A DNA stretch of 64,000 nucleotides, from NCBI RefSeq assembly GCF_014202945.1, contig NZ_JACHHW010000001.1:1-64000 (forward strand), written 5' to 3'. Made by a program: the position numbers and the translations under genes. Position 1 is the stretch's first letter. Each line of letters starts with the position of its first letter. The notes under the pieces are model-generated. The model saw only the letters and a program-made list of their open reading frames with translations, searched no databases and had not been told where the DNA came from. This DNA is from Zhongshania antarctica. Its GTDB lineage: Bacteria; Pseudomonadota; Gammaproteobacteria; Pseudomonadales; Spongiibacteraceae. Shown here piece by piece: positions 18,908 through 28,896 of the stretch.

Positions 18908-20108
18908 CGAGACCACGCTGTAAGTCGGCGCGCAAATCCGCTATATCTTCTAGGCCCACCGCGACGCGAATCAAATTGTCTTTAATGCCCGCCTCCGCGC
19001 GCTGTTCCGGACTTAAGCGACCGTGCGTGGTCGTCGCTGGGTGCACGATCGTGGTTTTCGCGTCGCCGAGATTAGCCGTTATTGACACCAACCGCGTGGC
19101 ATCAATAAATCGCCACGCCGCCGCCTGATCGCCACGCACTTCAAACGACATCACCCCACCAAAGGCCTTTTGTTGAGCTGCAGCCAACGCGTGTTGAGGG
19201 TGATCTTCTAAACCTGAATAATGAACTTTGTCGATATTCGACTGTGTTTGCAGCCACTGCGCCAGGGCTAGGGCACTGGCCGAGTGCGCCATCATCCGCA
19301 GGCGCAAGGTTTCTAGCCCCTTTAGAAAAACCCAGGCGTTAAAGGGGCTCATACTCGGGCCCGCAGTGCGAATAAAGGCTAAGACTTCGTCCATATGTTC
19401 GCGACGGCCAACGACCGCGCCACCCACACAGCGACCTTGACCATCTAGATATTTAGTGGCCGAGTGCACCACGATATCTGCGCCCAAAGCCAAAGGCAGC
19501 TGCAAGGCTGGCGTGCAAAAACAGTTATCTACCACCAACAAGCAATTGTGCTTATGGGCAATATCGGCCAGGGCGCGAATATCCGCCACTTCCGACAGTG
19601 GGTTAGATGGCGTCTCAAGAAACAGCAGACGAGTATCTTCACCTATCGCTGCCTGCCACGCTTCTGGGTCAACCAAGTCGACAAACGTGGTGCGTATACC
19701 GACTTTGCCTAAGAATTTAGTGAGTAATACCGTGGTAGTGCCAAACACACTGCGAGAGCAGACGATATGGTCTCCGGTCTTGAGCAAGGCCATACACGTA
19801 CTGAGAATAGCCGCCATACCCGAGGCCGTCGCCACCCCCATTTCGGCGCCTTCTAGGGCCGCGATGCGCTCTTCAAACGTGCGCACGGTAGGGTTGGTAT
19901 AACGCGAGTAAACATTGCCGGGCTGCTCACCAGAAAACCGCGCTGCGGCTTCGGACGCTGAAGCAAACACATAACTTGAGGTCGTAAATATTGGCTCAGA
20001 GTGCTCGCCTTCCGCGGTGCGTCGCTGACCACTGCGCACCGCACGAGTATCAAGTGCAGCGGCGTCGAGTACCGCCACGCGCTGGGCTAAATATTCCTGT
20101 TCAGTCAT
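18897..20108 (-). CDS. metZ: O-succinylhomoserine sulfhydrylase
   Basis: This PLP enzyme makes homocysteine directly from O-succinylhomoserine and sulfide in methionine synthesis. The PLP-binding lysine is K219 in VVHSATKYLDGQGR. YSRYTNPTVRTFEERIAALE and ETPSNP are further Cys/Met-metabolism family signatures. The length of 403 residues fits MetZ of pseudomonads. It follows purF, as in Pseudomonas. Distinguishing it from a cystathionine synthase or lyase rests on that context and on the TRAVRSGQRRTAEGEHSEPIF N terminus, which is characteristic of MetZ. Confidence 0.92.
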   Translation of the reverse strand: MTEQEYLAQRVAVLDAAALDTRAVRSGQRRTAEGEHSEPIFTTSSYVFASASEAAARFSGEQPGNVYSRYTNPTVRTFEERIAALEGAEMGVATASGMAAILSTCMALLKTGDHIVCSRSVFGTTTVLLTKFLGKVGIRTTFVDLVDPEAWQAAIGEDTRLLFLETPSNPLSEVADIRALADIAHKHNCLLVVDNCFCTPALQLPLALGADIVVHSATKYLDGQGRCVGGAVVGRREHMDEVLAFIRTAGPSMSPFNAWVFLKGLETLRLRMMAHSASALALAQWLQTQSNIDKVHYSGLEDHPQHALAAAQQKAFGGVMSFEVRGDQAAAWRFIDATRLVSITANLGDAKTTIVHPATTTHGRLSPEQRAEAGIKDNLIRVAVGLEDIADLRADLQRGLDAV

Positions 20109-20133
20109 GTCTTCTACCTAGACCAATCCGCTT

Positions 20134-21654
20134 TTATGATACGTCATTATGCAAACCAATCAGCGCGCCGTCACCACTGCTGGAATTACGCTCCTTTTGA
20201 CTATTGTCATTGCGGTCTGCTGCCAATTTATCGAGGTATGCTTGATCGACATCGCCGGTAATATAGTCACCGTTAAACACCGAACACTCAAAATCATTGA
20301 TCTTAGGGTTACCTTCCGAGGAGCAATGCACTAAGTCATCAAGATCTTGGTATATAAGCCAATCAGCGCCTATTTCAGTGCGAATCTCTTCAACCGTGCG
20401 GCCGTGGGCAATGAGCTCATCGACTGACGGCATATCGATACCGTAGACATTGGGGTAGCGAACTGGGGGCGCTGCCGAGGCAAAATACACCTTGCGAGCA
20501 CCGGCATCCCGCGCCATTTCAATGATCTGCTGGCAGGTGGTGCCCCGAACGATGGAATCGTCCACTAGCATGACGTTCTTGTCTTTAAATTCAAGACCAA
20601 TGGCATTCAGTTTTTGTTTTACCGATTTTTTCCGGGCGCTCTGCCCTGGCATAATAAAAGTACGGCCGATATAGCGGTTTTTTACCAAGCCTTCGCGGAA
20701 TTTAACGCCTAATTTTGCCGCCATTGACTGTGCAGCAATACGGCTAGAATCCGGAATTGGCACAATAACGTCGATATCGTGACCTGGGTGATCTCGCAGA
20801 ATCTTTTCTGCCAAACGCTCGCCCTGACGCAGCCGAGATTTATAAACCGAAATGCCGTCCATAATAGAATCGGGCCGCGCAAAATACACATGTTCGAAAA
20901 TACAGGGTCGGTAATCCGCCGCGTCGGCGCATTTGCGTACGTGAATTTCGCCAGAGGTTTGGATATAGACCGCTTCACCCGGAGCAACATCGGCGACTAA
21001 TTTATAACCCAGTGCGTCTAAGGCCACGCTTTCCGAGGCCAACATATATTCTTTGCCGCTAGCTGATTCGCGCACGCCGTACACTAAAGGACGGATACCG
21101 TTTGGGTCGCGAAAACCAATAACACCGTAATTGGCGATCATCGCCACCACGGCATAGCCGCCCTTACAGCGATTATGAACACCGCTAACCGCAGAAAAAA
21201 CGTCATCGGCTTCAGGCACTAATTTACCGAGTTTCTGTAATTCGTGTGCAAAAACGTTAAGAAGAACCTCAGAATCTGAGTCTGTATTGAGGTGGCGCAG
21301 ATCAGACTGGAATAGCTCTTGGGATAATTCAGCGGCATTGGTTAAATTACCATTGTGCGCAAGGCTAATACCGTAAGGTGAATTAACGTAAAAAGGCTGC
21401 GCCAAAGCAGGACTTGAGCTACCCGCCGTTGGGTAGCGAACGTGACCAATGCCAATATTGCCGGTTAAGCGCTGCATGTGTCTGGTGTGAAACACATCCT
21501 TTACTAGACCATTGCCTTTGCGCTGATTTAATTTACCATCAGCAAAGGTCACAATACCGGCGGCGTCCTGGCCGCGGTGTTGCAATACCGTTAAGGCATC
21601 ATATAAATCTTGATTTACGTTGGACTTGGCGACTATGCCTGCAATGCCACACAT
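20134..21654 (-). CDS. purF: Amidophosphoribosyltransferase
   Basis: This enzyme catalyses the first committed step of purine synthesis, PRPP plus glutamine to phosphoribosylamine. The N-terminal nucleophile is Cys2 in MCGIAGIV, exposed after Met removal, with no propeptide. The glutaminase domain (1-230) has GHVRYPTAG and SLAHNGN. The phosphoribosyltransferase domain carries the PRPP loop [13 protein letters not shown]. The length of 506 residues equals that of E. coli PurF. A GAGGT site precedes the ATG. It lies downstream of cvpA, an arrangement conserved through gammaproteobacteria. Confidence 0.97.
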   Translation of the reverse strand: MCGIAGIVAKSNVNQDLYDALTVLQHRGQDAAGIVTFADGKLNQRKGNGLVKDVFHTRHMQRLTGNIGIGHVRYPTAGSSSPALAQPFYVNSPYGISLAHNGNLTNAAELSQELFQSDLRHLNTDSDSEVLLNVFAHELQKLGKLVPEADDVFSAVSGVHNRCKGGYAVVAMIANYGVIGFRDPNGIRPLVYGVRESASGKEYMLASESVALDALGYKLVADVAPGEAVYIQTSGEIHVRKCADAADYRPCIFEHVYFARPDSIMDGISVYKSRLRQGERLAEKILRDHPGHDIDVIVPIPDSSRIAAQSMAAKLGVKFREGLVKNRYIGRTFIMPGQSARKKSVKQKLNAIGLEFKDKNVMLVDDSIVRGTTCQQIIEMARDAGARKVYFASAAPPVRYPNVYGIDMPSVDELIAHGRTVEEIRTEIGADWLIYQDLDDLVHCSSEGNPKINDFECSVFNGDYITGDVDQAYLDKLAADRNDNSQKERNSSSGDGALIGLHNDVS

Positions 21655-21690
21655 GCAGTACTACCTCAATTAAGGTGAAGATCAATGCGT

Positions 21691-22215
21691 TTATACGGAG
21701 TTGTTCGACATTAATGTCGACACCCAGTTAACCACATCGTTGAAGCTCTGCTCTGACCAGTCCTTCATCAACAGAAACTCGGGTATCAGCTGCGATTCCT
21801 TCCACCACTGATCATTTTCAATGCCCGTCAATAACGACGGGAGTAAAACTAAAGCGGCCAACACCACAATCAAACCGCGGGTGGTGCCAAATATCATACC
21901 CAATAAGCGGTCTGTGCCGCTAAGACCGGTGCGCTTAACGACCATGGCAATAAAGTGGGTCAGTAAACTGCCCAGTACCAAGGTGCCACCAAACAGCAGC
22001 ACATACGCCAAAATTTCTCGCAGGTAAATTTTATCAACTAGATTTTCAAGTAGGCCTACGGCTTGGCTATGGAAAGCAACACTGACAAAAAATGCCACCG
22101 CCCAAGAGGCCAGCGACAGTGCTTCTTTGACAAAACCACGAATTAAACTAATAAGTGCAGACATGGTGACAACGCCAATAATGGCCCAATCTACCCAAAC
22201 TAACGTGCTCAGCAC
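21691..22215 (-). CDS. cvpA: CvpA-family membrane protein
   Basis: This inner-membrane protein is named for its requirement in colicin V production in E. coli, and is implicated in envelope homeostasis. Its molecular role is unclear. Four hydrophobic segments occupy residues 5-130, with the family motif VDWAIIGVVTMSALISLIRG at the start. It stands between the SPOR-domain gene and purF, the usual place for cvpA. Confidence 0.93.
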   Translation of the reverse strand: MLSTLVWVDWAIIGVVTMSALISLIRGFVKEALSLASWAVAFFVSVAFHSQAVGLLENLVDKIYLREILAYVLLFGGTLVLGSLLTHFIAMVVKRTGLSGTDRLLGMIFGTTRGLIVVLAALVLLPSLLTGIENDQWWKESQLIPEFLLMKDWSEQSFNDVVNWVSTLMSNNSV

Positions 22216-22313
22216 TCTAAACAGCTCCCGTGGAATTTCGAGACGCGAATTCTAACAAGCTCGCGTCCCCAGCCCAAGTAAGATTTCACTCTGGCCATTA
22301 AATTGATGCCGCT

Positions 22314-22934
22314 CTATGGCTCAAAGCGATTAACGATAGACTTAACATTGAATCGCGTATTAATTGCGCCTTGCTGGGCAACAGCCTTGTCTTCGCTCAA
22401 TACCGGCCCTACCAAGACTCGGTGAAAACGCTTGCCGTCACGCTGTATTTGATCTGTAAACGCTTTGTAGCCCGCGCCTTGCAGTGATTTTTTAAGGGCG
22501 GCCGCATTATCGGCATTGCCAAACACCCCTACTTGCACCACCCAGGCTAATGGTAAGCCGTGCTTATCCAGTCCGGGCTTCGTCGTCGGTGCCTCCCTGC
22601 TTGGCTGTTGCACAGGGGGTTTTGCCACTGGAGCACTGCTTGGCTTTGCTAGCGCCGCAACAGCCGGAGGACGCGATTTGGCTTGCACTGGCACCGAGGA
22701 CACCTCGTCGTCTATGCGCGGAACAGGCTGCGGCGGCACAAGCTCAGTGTCAGCTGGTGTAATACCTTCAGGTCGCTCGGGCTCCGCCTCAAGCAAAGGT
22801 TCAAATTGTGGCGCCGCCGGAATTTGACTATGGCGATCAAGCTTAGAGGCCGCCGGACCGGTAAACAGTAAGGACCACAAAATAACGCCGCCGCAGAGTA
22901 ACACCAAGGCACCGATTAAGCGCTGTTTCATCAC
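22314..22934 (-). CDS. SPOR-domain protein (DedD-like)
   Basis: This is an inner-membrane anchored cell-division accessory. A short cytoplasmic N terminus is followed by one TM helix (residues 8-26), then a Pro/Ala-rich periplasmic linker (about 30-125), and a C-terminal SPOR domain (about 128-206: AWVVQVGVFGNADNAAALKK, then RVLVGPVLS). SPOR domains bind denuded septal peptidoglycan. Its position between folC and cvpA matches dedD in E. coli and the equivalent gene of Pseudomonas. The ATG overlaps the folC stop by 4 bp. Confidence 0.92.
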   Translation of the reverse strand: MMKQRLIGALVLLCGGVILWSLLFTGPAASKLDRHSQIPAAPQFEPLLEAEPERPEGITPADTELVPPQPVPRIDDEVSSVPVQAKSRPPAVAALAKPSSAPVAKPPVQQPSREAPTTKPGLDKHGLPLAWVVQVGVFGNADNAAALKKSLQGAGYKAFTDQIQRDGKRFHRVLVGPVLSEDKAVAQQGAINTRFNVKSIVNRFEP

Positions 22935-24244
22935 AATGTATTCCCCTTGGCGGTTATGACCGAACTCACATCGACTCCGCCACGCTTGGACAAAAACAAC
23001 ATGGCTTCTGCCACGGTGAAAAAAGAGCCAAAAACCACAACACGGTCACCGCTCGCTGATTGCGCTATAGCCTGCTGAATACTTTCTGCCACGGTGCCAC
23101 CATACTCGACTCCGCTGATTTGCTGAGCCATTAACATACCCGCCACATCACTCGCCCCAGCGGCGCGGCTATTTCCACCTAAATCTGCCAGCCACCAATT
23201 CTCGAAGCATGGCTGTAAAATGCCGACCATTTCCGCAATCGCTTTATCAGCCATAACCGCAAAAACGCAACGACTGCGGCCGCTAGCAGGATGTTGCTGT
23301 AAATGTTCGCGCAGTGTAACAACTGCAGCGGGGTTATGCGCGACATCTAAAACAATATCAACGCCATCTAACGCTATATGTTGGCAGCGACCAGGCAGTT
23401 CAACAAGCGACAAGCCGCTTCTCACCGCGGCGTCAGAAACACTCAAATCTAGATACTGCAAGGCTTGCAGAACGGTTGCGGCATTGCCGAGCAAAACGCT
23501 GGGCAGCGGTAAGCCATGGTATTCGAGCTTATCGCCCTGCGCATCCAAGCCCTGCCACTGCCATTGGTTTGCTGATTCGCGATACGAATAGTCCCGATCT
23601 CGGCATAGAACACTCGCGCCAATATCGCGCCCATAGTTCAACACCGACTGCGGCGGATCCACATCCCCCACCACCGCAATTCGACCTTGGCGAAAAACCC
23701 CAGCCTTCTCGCGCCCAATGACCTCACGGTCACGCCCCAACCAGGCCTCATGGTCAATCGCAATAGAGCTAACAATGGCAATATCGGCATCAACAATATT
23801 CACCGCGTCCAAACGACCGCCAAGCCCCACTTCAAGGATGACGACATCGAGCTCAGCACGCTGAAACAGCCATAACGCGGCCAGCGTGCCAAACTCAAAA
23901 TACGTCAATGACGTGGCGCCGCGAGCCTCATCGATTGCGCTGAACGCGAGGAGCAACTCCTCGTCGTGCACACACCGACCGGCAATGACGATACGTTCAT
24001 TGTAATGAACAAGATGGGGTGAGGTGTACGTGCCAACCCGATAGCCTTCAGCACGAAGAATGGCGCTACTTAGCGCCACACAACTGCCTTTGCCGTTTGT
24101 ACCCGCCACCGTGATAACGGGCATAGCTAGGGCAATATTAAGGGCCTTGGCAACAACGGAAACCCGCTCAAGACCCAAATCTATCGCACGGGGGTGCTGA
24201 CATTCCAGCCATTGCAACCACTCATCAAGCGTCGTAAAGCGCAT
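22931..24244 (-). CDS. folC: Bifunctional dihydrofolate synthase/folylpolyglutamate synthase
   Basis: This enzyme adds glutamate to dihydropteroate and extends polyglutamate tails on folates. The Mur-ligase-type P-loop is visible in ITVAGTNGKGSCVALSSAIL. SPHLVHYNERI, the catalytic-centre segment EVGLGGRLDAVN and DVAHNPAAV are FolC signatures. The length of 437 residues is normal. It sits 14 bp downstream of accD and overlaps the SPOR gene. Confidence 0.95.
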   Translation of the reverse strand: MRFTTLDEWLQWLECQHPRAIDLGLERVSVVAKALNIALAMPVITVAGTNGKGSCVALSSAILRAEGYRVGTYTSPHLVHYNERIVIAGRCVHDEELLLAFSAIDEARGATSLTYFEFGTLAALWLFQRAELDVVILEVGLGGRLDAVNIVDADIAIVSSIAIDHEAWLGRDREVIGREKAGVFRQGRIAVVGDVDPPQSVLNYGRDIGASVLCRDRDYSYRESANQWQWQGLDAQGDKLEYHGLPLPSVLLGNAATVLQALQYLDLSVSDAAVRSGLSLVELPGRCQHIALDGVDIVLDVAHNPAAVVTLREHLQQHPASGRSRCVFAVMADKAIAEMVGILQPCFENWWLADLGGNSRAAGASDVAGMLMAQQISGVEYGGTVAESIQQAIAQSASGDRVVVFGSFFTVAEAMLFLSKRGGVDVSSVITAKGNTL

Positions 24245-24258
24245 CGCCTTTATCGTGC

Positions 24259-25128
24259 TTAATGGGTGTAATGCGTAAGGCTAGACAGTATTCGACTTAG
24301 GGTGTCACGCATATCAGCTCGACGCACAATCATATCGATTGCGCCGTGGGCCAGCAAAAACTCACTGAGCTGAAAGCCTGGCGGTAATTTTTGACGAATG
24401 GTTTGCTCAATAATATTGGGACCTGCAAAACCGGCCCGCGCGCCCGGCTCAGCAACATTAATATCACCAAGCAAAGCCAAACTCGCCGACACGCCACCGT
24501 AGATAGGGTCGGTCATTACCGAAACATAGGGCACGCTGTTTTGCTTCATGCGCTCAAGTACAGCACTGGTCTTGGCCATTTGCATTAAGGAAATAAGCGC
24601 TTCTTGCATCCGCGCGCCGCCAGAGGCAGAGAAACAAATCAGTGGCCAGCCTTCTTTCATGGCGACATTGGCAGCTTGGGTGAATTTTTCGCCCACAGCA
24701 GAGCCCATTGAACCGCCATGGAAGTTAAATTCAAAGGCCACAACGACAACCGGCAGGCCTTTGACCTTACCGGTATAGGCGATAAGTGCATCTTTTTCAC
24801 CCGTCGACTTTTGCGCTGAGGTCAAGCGGTCGCGGTATTTCTTTTTGTCTTTGAATTTGAGACGATCAACAGGTTCGATATGGGCAAGAATTTCCTCACG
24901 GCCAGTCTCATCGAGAAACAAAGCAATGCGCCGACGCGCACCAATGCGCATGTGGTGGCCACATTTAGGACAAACGTCCATATTGCTTTCCAACTCGGGG
25001 CGATACAAAACCGCCTCGCACTTCACGCACTTTTTCCACAGACCTTCCGGCACTACACCTTTAGCGCTGCGCTTTTCCGACTCTACCCGACGCACTCCCG
25101 AAGGAAGAATTTTGTCTACCCAACTCAT
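24259..25128 (-). CDS. accD: Acetyl-CoA carboxylase carboxyltransferase subunit beta
   Basis: This subunit transfers the carboxyl group from biotin to acetyl-CoA, giving malonyl-CoA, together with AccA. The N-terminal zinc ribbon has its four cysteines in [11 protein letters not shown] and [10 protein letters not shown] (about residues 34-56). The crotonase-fold core contains [20 protein letters not shown] and [13 protein letters not shown]. The length of 289 residues is typical. AGGAACGG precedes the ATG. It lies between the trp genes and folC; the 153 bp to trpA show no clear terminator. Confidence 0.97.
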   Translation of the reverse strand: MSWVDKILPSGVRRVESEKRSAKGVVPEGLWKKCVKCEAVLYRPELESNMDVCPKCGHHMRIGARRRIALFLDETGREEILAHIEPVDRLKFKDKKKYRDRLTSAQKSTGEKDALIAYTGKVKGLPVVVVAFEFNFHGGSMGSAVGEKFTQAANVAMKEGWPLICFSASGGARMQEALISLMQMAKTSAVLERMKQNSVPYVSVMTDPIYGGVSASLALLGDINVAEPGARAGFAGPNIIEQTIRQKLPPGFQLSEFLLAHGAIDMIVRRADMRDTLSRILSSLTHYTH

Positions 25129-25281
25129 AATCCGTTCCTGTTAGTTATCCAGCCTTTGGCTGAATGTACAAAACTACTACACAATTATTCTAAAAACCGT
25201 TTAGTCCGGGCGCCACTTTAGCGTATTCACACAAAAAATGGCAGTATCGCGCAGGCCTTTAAATCACGCACTACGACACAA

Positions 25282-26091
25282 CTATGCGTCTATTGCGACA
25301 CGCATCTCACCAATCAACGAAAGCACGGAGGGAATCCAAACACTATCTCCCTGACTCCGGTCGGCACTGGCCAAGCGCTCAATCAGCGCGCTACCAACAA
25401 CAACACCAGCGCACAAGGGCGCCAAGGCAGCAGCAGAGGCGCCGTCTTTAATGCCAAACCCGACAGTGATCGGCAGGTCAGTATGCGTCTTGATGTTATT
25501 CAATAACTGAGTAACCGCCGAAATATCTAGGTTGCCGGCGCCGGTCACCCCTTTTAAGGCGACGCAATAAAGGTAGCCGCTTGCCAATGCGGCAATTTTG
25601 GCGATGCGGGTATTGTCCGTGGTCGGCGCTAACAAGAAGATATTATCAATACCGGCCGCTTTAAGTACGCGGCTCGGCTCTTCAGCCTCCTCTGGCGGCA
25701 TATCCACGGTCAACAAACCGTCTACCCCGGCCGCAGCTGCACGCTCAGCGAACACCCCATAGCCCATACGCTCGATGGGGTTAGCGTAACCCATTAATAC
25801 CACTGCGGTTTTGCTGTCAGTCTCACGAAACTCGGCAACCATCGCCAAGGCCATCGTCAACGATACCTTGTGAGCCAAGGCGCGCTCGTGAGCCAACTGA
25901 ATGACTGGGCCTTCCGCCATTGGGTCGGAAAACGGCACCCCCAGCTCAATAATATCGGCGCCTTGGCGAACCAGCTCATGCATTATGCTCACAGTTACCG
26001 ACGGCTCAGGGTCGCCAGCAACAATATACGGTACCAAAGCCTTGCGGCCCTGGGTCTTTAAACTTGCAAATAAAGCAGCTAAACGACTCAA
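25282..26091 (-). CDS. trpA: Tryptophan synthase subunit alpha
   Basis: This subunit cleaves indole-3-glycerol phosphate to indole, which passes to TrpB. The catalytic Glu lies in IIELGVPFSDPMAEGPVIQ and the catalytic Asp in LLTVDMPPEEAEE. The phosphate loop is GFGIKDGAS. The start is a TTG preceded by GGGGAAG. It lies 12 bp after trpB in a trpF-trpB-trpA order. Confidence 0.97.
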   Translation of the reverse strand: MSRLAALFASLKTQGRKALVPYIVAGDPEPSVTVSIMHELVRQGADIIELGVPFSDPMAEGPVIQLAHERALAHKVSLTMALAMVAEFRETDSKTAVVLMGYANPIERMGYGVFAERAAAAGVDGLLTVDMPPEEAEEPSRVLKAAGIDNIFLLAPTTDNTRIAKIAALASGYLYCVALKGVTGAGNLDISAVTQLLNNIKTHTDLPITVGFGIKDGASAAALAPLCAGVVVGSALIERLASADRSQGDSVWIPSVLSLIGEMRVAIDA

Positions 26092-26103
26092 AATACTTCC
26101 CCG

Positions 26104-27327
26104 TTATTCAATCCCAATACCGTCGAGTGTTGCGACGGTATGAATGTCTTTATCACCACGACCAGACAGATTCACCACGATATGCTGTTCCGGGCTCATG
26201 GTTTTGGCCAATTTTTCGGCATAAGCGACGGCGTGAGCAGACTCTAGCGCGGGCATAATACCTTCAACCAATGTCAGTTTGCGGAATGCTGCCAGGGCCT
26301 CGTCATCATCAATCGCAACATAGTTCACCCGGCCCATGTCTTTCAACCACGAATGTTCAGGACCAACACCGGGGTAATCAAGCCCCGCTGAGACCGAGTG
26401 GGTTTCAATAATTTGTCCCGCTTCGTCCTGCATTAGGTAGGTGCGGTTACCGTGCAATATTCCCGGAATACCGTCATTTAAGGGCGCGGCGTGCTCGCCG
26501 CTCGCCACGCCGTGACCGCCGGCCTCGACACCGTACATGGCCACGCCTTCGTCGTTAAGAAAGGGGTGAAACAAACCGATAGCGTTAGAACCACCACCAA
26601 CACAGGCAACCAAGGCGTCTGGCAGGCGGCCATTCTGAGCCAAACACTGCTCCCGTGCTTCGCGGCCAATAACCGACTGAAAGTCTCGAACTAACATCGG
26701 GTATGGGTGCGGGCCCGCGGCAGTGCCAATAATGTAAAACGTGTCGTCTACATTGGTTACCCAGTTGCGCATGGCTTCGTTCATGGCATCTTTCAGGGTG
26801 CGCGAACCGGATTTAACCGAAATCACCTCAGCGCCGAGTAATTTCATGCGATAGACATTTAAGGCCTGCCGCTGAATATCCTCTTCGCCCATAAACACCT
26901 GGCAAGTCATGCCCAAACGCGCAGCAACGGTTGCGGTCGCAACGCCGTGCTGGCCCGCGCCGGTTTCCGCGATCACATGTTTTTTACCCATGTATTTCGC
27001 CAGCAAAGCTTGGCCAACCGTGTTATTTACTTTGTGCGCACCGGTATGATTAAGATCTTCACGCTTGAGGAAAATCCGCGCACCACCCACTTCTTCTGAC
27101 CAACGTTTGGCGTAATAGAGTGGCGATGGACGACCCACATAGTGGGCCAGGTCATGGTCAAATTCAGCCTGAAACGCAGGGTCTTTCCGCAGGCGCTGGT
27201 AGGCCGCAGCCAACTCGTCTAGCGCAAAAATTAAGGTCTCGGAGACAAAGCGACCGCCATAGGGGCCAAAATGGCCACTGGCGTCTGGAAACTGGCTAAA
27301 ATCAGGTGTTACTACCTTACTACTCAC
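26104..27327 (-). CDS. trpB: Tryptophan synthase subunit beta
   Basis: This PLP enzyme condenses indole with serine to form tryptophan. The Schiff-base lysine is K99 in [21 protein letters not shown] is the phosphate-binding glycine loop, and GRFVSETL is the N-terminal signature. The length of 407 residues is standard. It starts at GTG with a strong GGGAGG site that lies in the end of trpF; the two frames adjoin with no gap. Confidence 0.98.
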   Translation of the reverse strand: MSSKVVTPDFSQFPDASGHFGPYGGRFVSETLIFALDELAAAYQRLRKDPAFQAEFDHDLAHYVGRPSPLYYAKRWSEEVGGARIFLKREDLNHTGAHKVNNTVGQALLAKYMGKKHVIAETGAGQHGVATATVAARLGMTCQVFMGEEDIQRQALNVYRMKLLGAEVISVKSGSRTLKDAMNEAMRNWVTNVDDTFYIIGTAAGPHPYPMLVRDFQSVIGREAREQCLAQNGRLPDALVACVGGGSNAIGLFHPFLNDEGVAMYGVEAGGHGVASGEHAAPLNDGIPGILHGNRTYLMQDEAGQIIETHSVSAGLDYPGVGPEHSWLKDMGRVNYVAIDDDEALAAFRKLTLVEGIMPALESAHAVAYAEKLAKTMSPEQHIVVNLSGRGDKDIHTVATLDGIGIE

Positions 27328-27963
27328 TCAATCCTCCCGTCGGTCAGCTTGGCTGACCGCTTCAATAAAACGTGTCATGGCGTGGGCACATTTAATACCC
27401 GGCGCAGATTCAACGCCGCCACTGACATCCAAGGCATAGGGTTTACAGCTCGCAATTGCAGCCCCGGCATTATCTGGTCGCAAACCGCCGGCAAGAACCA
27501 AGGGCCGTTCACTATTGGTGGGAAATCGCACCCAGTCGAAAGATTCCCCTGTACCGCCCGGCACACCCGGCTTATAGCTGTCGAGCAATATTGCCGAGGC
27601 ACTGGCGTAGGCTTGCATCGCCTCTGCCACATCGACGCCATCACGCATACGTATCGCTTTCATATAGGGTTTAGCAAAAGACGCACAATACGCTGGGGTT
27701 TCATCGCCGTGAAACTGCAACAAATCCAGTTCACACACGGCCAATACCTGCCGGACTTCTTCGGCGTCGGCATTAACAAATAGCCCCACCTTGCTAACAA
27801 AGACCGGCAGCCCCGCCATAATGTCGGCTGCGTGCGCAGCACTTACACTGCGTGGGCTTTTTGCGTAAAAAACAAAGCCCAAGGCATCCGCACCGGCACG
27901 TATCGCTGCCGCAGCGTCTTCAGCTCGGGTAATACCACAGATTTTTACGCGGGTACGGGACAC
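27328..27963 (-). CDS. trpF: Phosphoribosylanthranilate isomerase
   Basis: This stand-alone TIM-barrel isomerase of tryptophan synthesis converts PRA to CdRP. The catalytic Cys is in VKICGITRAED and the general acid Asp is in LLDSYKPG. The C-terminal phosphate site is LDVSGGVES. It starts at GTG. It follows truA by 75 bp and leads into trpBA, so trpFBA form one unit. In E. coli this activity is fused to TrpC. Confidence 0.96.
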   Translation of the reverse strand: MSRTRVKICGITRAEDAAAAIRAGADALGFVFYAKSPRSVSAAHAADIMAGLPVFVSKVGLFVNADAEEVRQVLAVCELDLLQFHGDETPAYCASFAKPYMKAIRMRDGVDVAEAMQAYASASAILLDSYKPGVPGGTGESFDWVRFPTNSERPLVLAGGLRPDNAGAAIASCKPYALDVSGGVESAPGIKCAHAMTRFIEAVSQADRRED

Positions 27964-28038
27964 TTAGATGTACAGCCAAGCAATTAATTGGAGCGAATAT
28001 TAACAAATAAGCTAGGGACGTGTCTGTAAAAGCCCACA

Positions 28039-28887
28039 TCAGGACACAAGAAAATCAGGACCCAAGTGGGTTTTGGGCAAATTAAAGTATTCGGGGTAGA
28101 TGACATCGACCAAATACAAACCGTCGGGCTTAGCGGTAACCCCGCCCTTGCTGCGATCGCGCCCCTCTAAAACTTGACGTGTCCAGCCCACTGGCATTTC
28201 ACCACTGCCAACAGCAATAAGCACACCGGCGATATTCCTCACCATATGATGCAAAAACGCGTTGCCAGCGATATCAATGACCACATAGCGACCTCGACGA
28301 CTCACATTGGCAAAGTGGATATTGCGCATTGCGGTATTTGACTGACAAGACGCCGCCCGAAATCCGCTAAAATCTTGTTCACCCAACAGTACCTGCGCTT
28401 CTTCATGCATCAGTTTTTCATCTAATTCGGCGTCGACCAAGGTCACGCCATGAACAAGATGCGCTGAGCGCCGGGGTTGATTGAGAATAACGTAGCGATA
28501 ACGCCGGGCTGTTGCCGAAAAACGCGCGTGAAAATCATCCGGCACCTGTTGCGCCCATAGCACGGCGATATCTTTTGGTAGCTTGGCATTCACCCCTGCA
28601 ACCCAAGACCGCAAAGAGCGACTCACCGGCGCGTCAAAATGAACAATTTGATGAGTGGCATGCACGCCTGCGTCTGTTCGACCGGCGCACATCACGGTTA
28701 CCGGCGCAGCAGCGATTGCAGAAATGGCTTTTTCGAGCCGCTCCTGAATGGTCGCCACCTGCGGTTTTAATTGACTCTGCCAGCCGCGATAAGCACTCCC
28801 TTGGTATTCAAAGGCAAGTGCTATGCGACTTCCTAAGGGTAATAGCTCATCGGCAAAGCGATCGAAGCTCGTCATGCCAACTGCCAC
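28039..28887 (-). CDS. truA: tRNA pseudouridine(38-40) synthase
   Basis: This enzyme isomerises uridines 38, 39 and 40 in the anticodon arm of many tRNAs. The catalytic Asp is D72 in CAGRTDAGVHA. FEYQGSAYRGWQ is the N-terminal signature. The start shown is the first ATG; a second ATG four codons on would also fit. It lies 9 bp after fimV, as in Pseudomonas. Confidence 0.95.
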   Translation of the reverse strand: MAVGMTSFDRFADELLPLGSRIALAFEYQGSAYRGWQSQLKPQVATIQERLEKAISAIAAAPVTVMCAGRTDAGVHATHQIVHFDAPVSRSLRSWVAGVNAKLPKDIAVLWAQQVPDDFHARFSATARRYRYVILNQPRRSAHLVHGVTLVDAELDEKLMHEEAQVLLGEQDFSGFRAASCQSNTAMRNIHFANVSRRGRYVVIDIAGNAFLHHMVRNIAGVLIAVGSGEMPVGWTRQVLEGRDRSKGGVTAKPDGLYLVDVIYPEYFNLPKTHLGPDFLVS

Positions 28888-28896
28888 ATCTGATTA

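Noticed and set aside
19456-19902. Plus-strand frame of 148 codons opposite metZ
   Set aside because: Shadow of metZ including its PLP motif region; no independent support.
27271-27783. Plus-strand frame of 170 codons spanning the trpB/trpF junction
   Set aside because: Both trp genes are complete and conserved here, and the frame has no coding signature.
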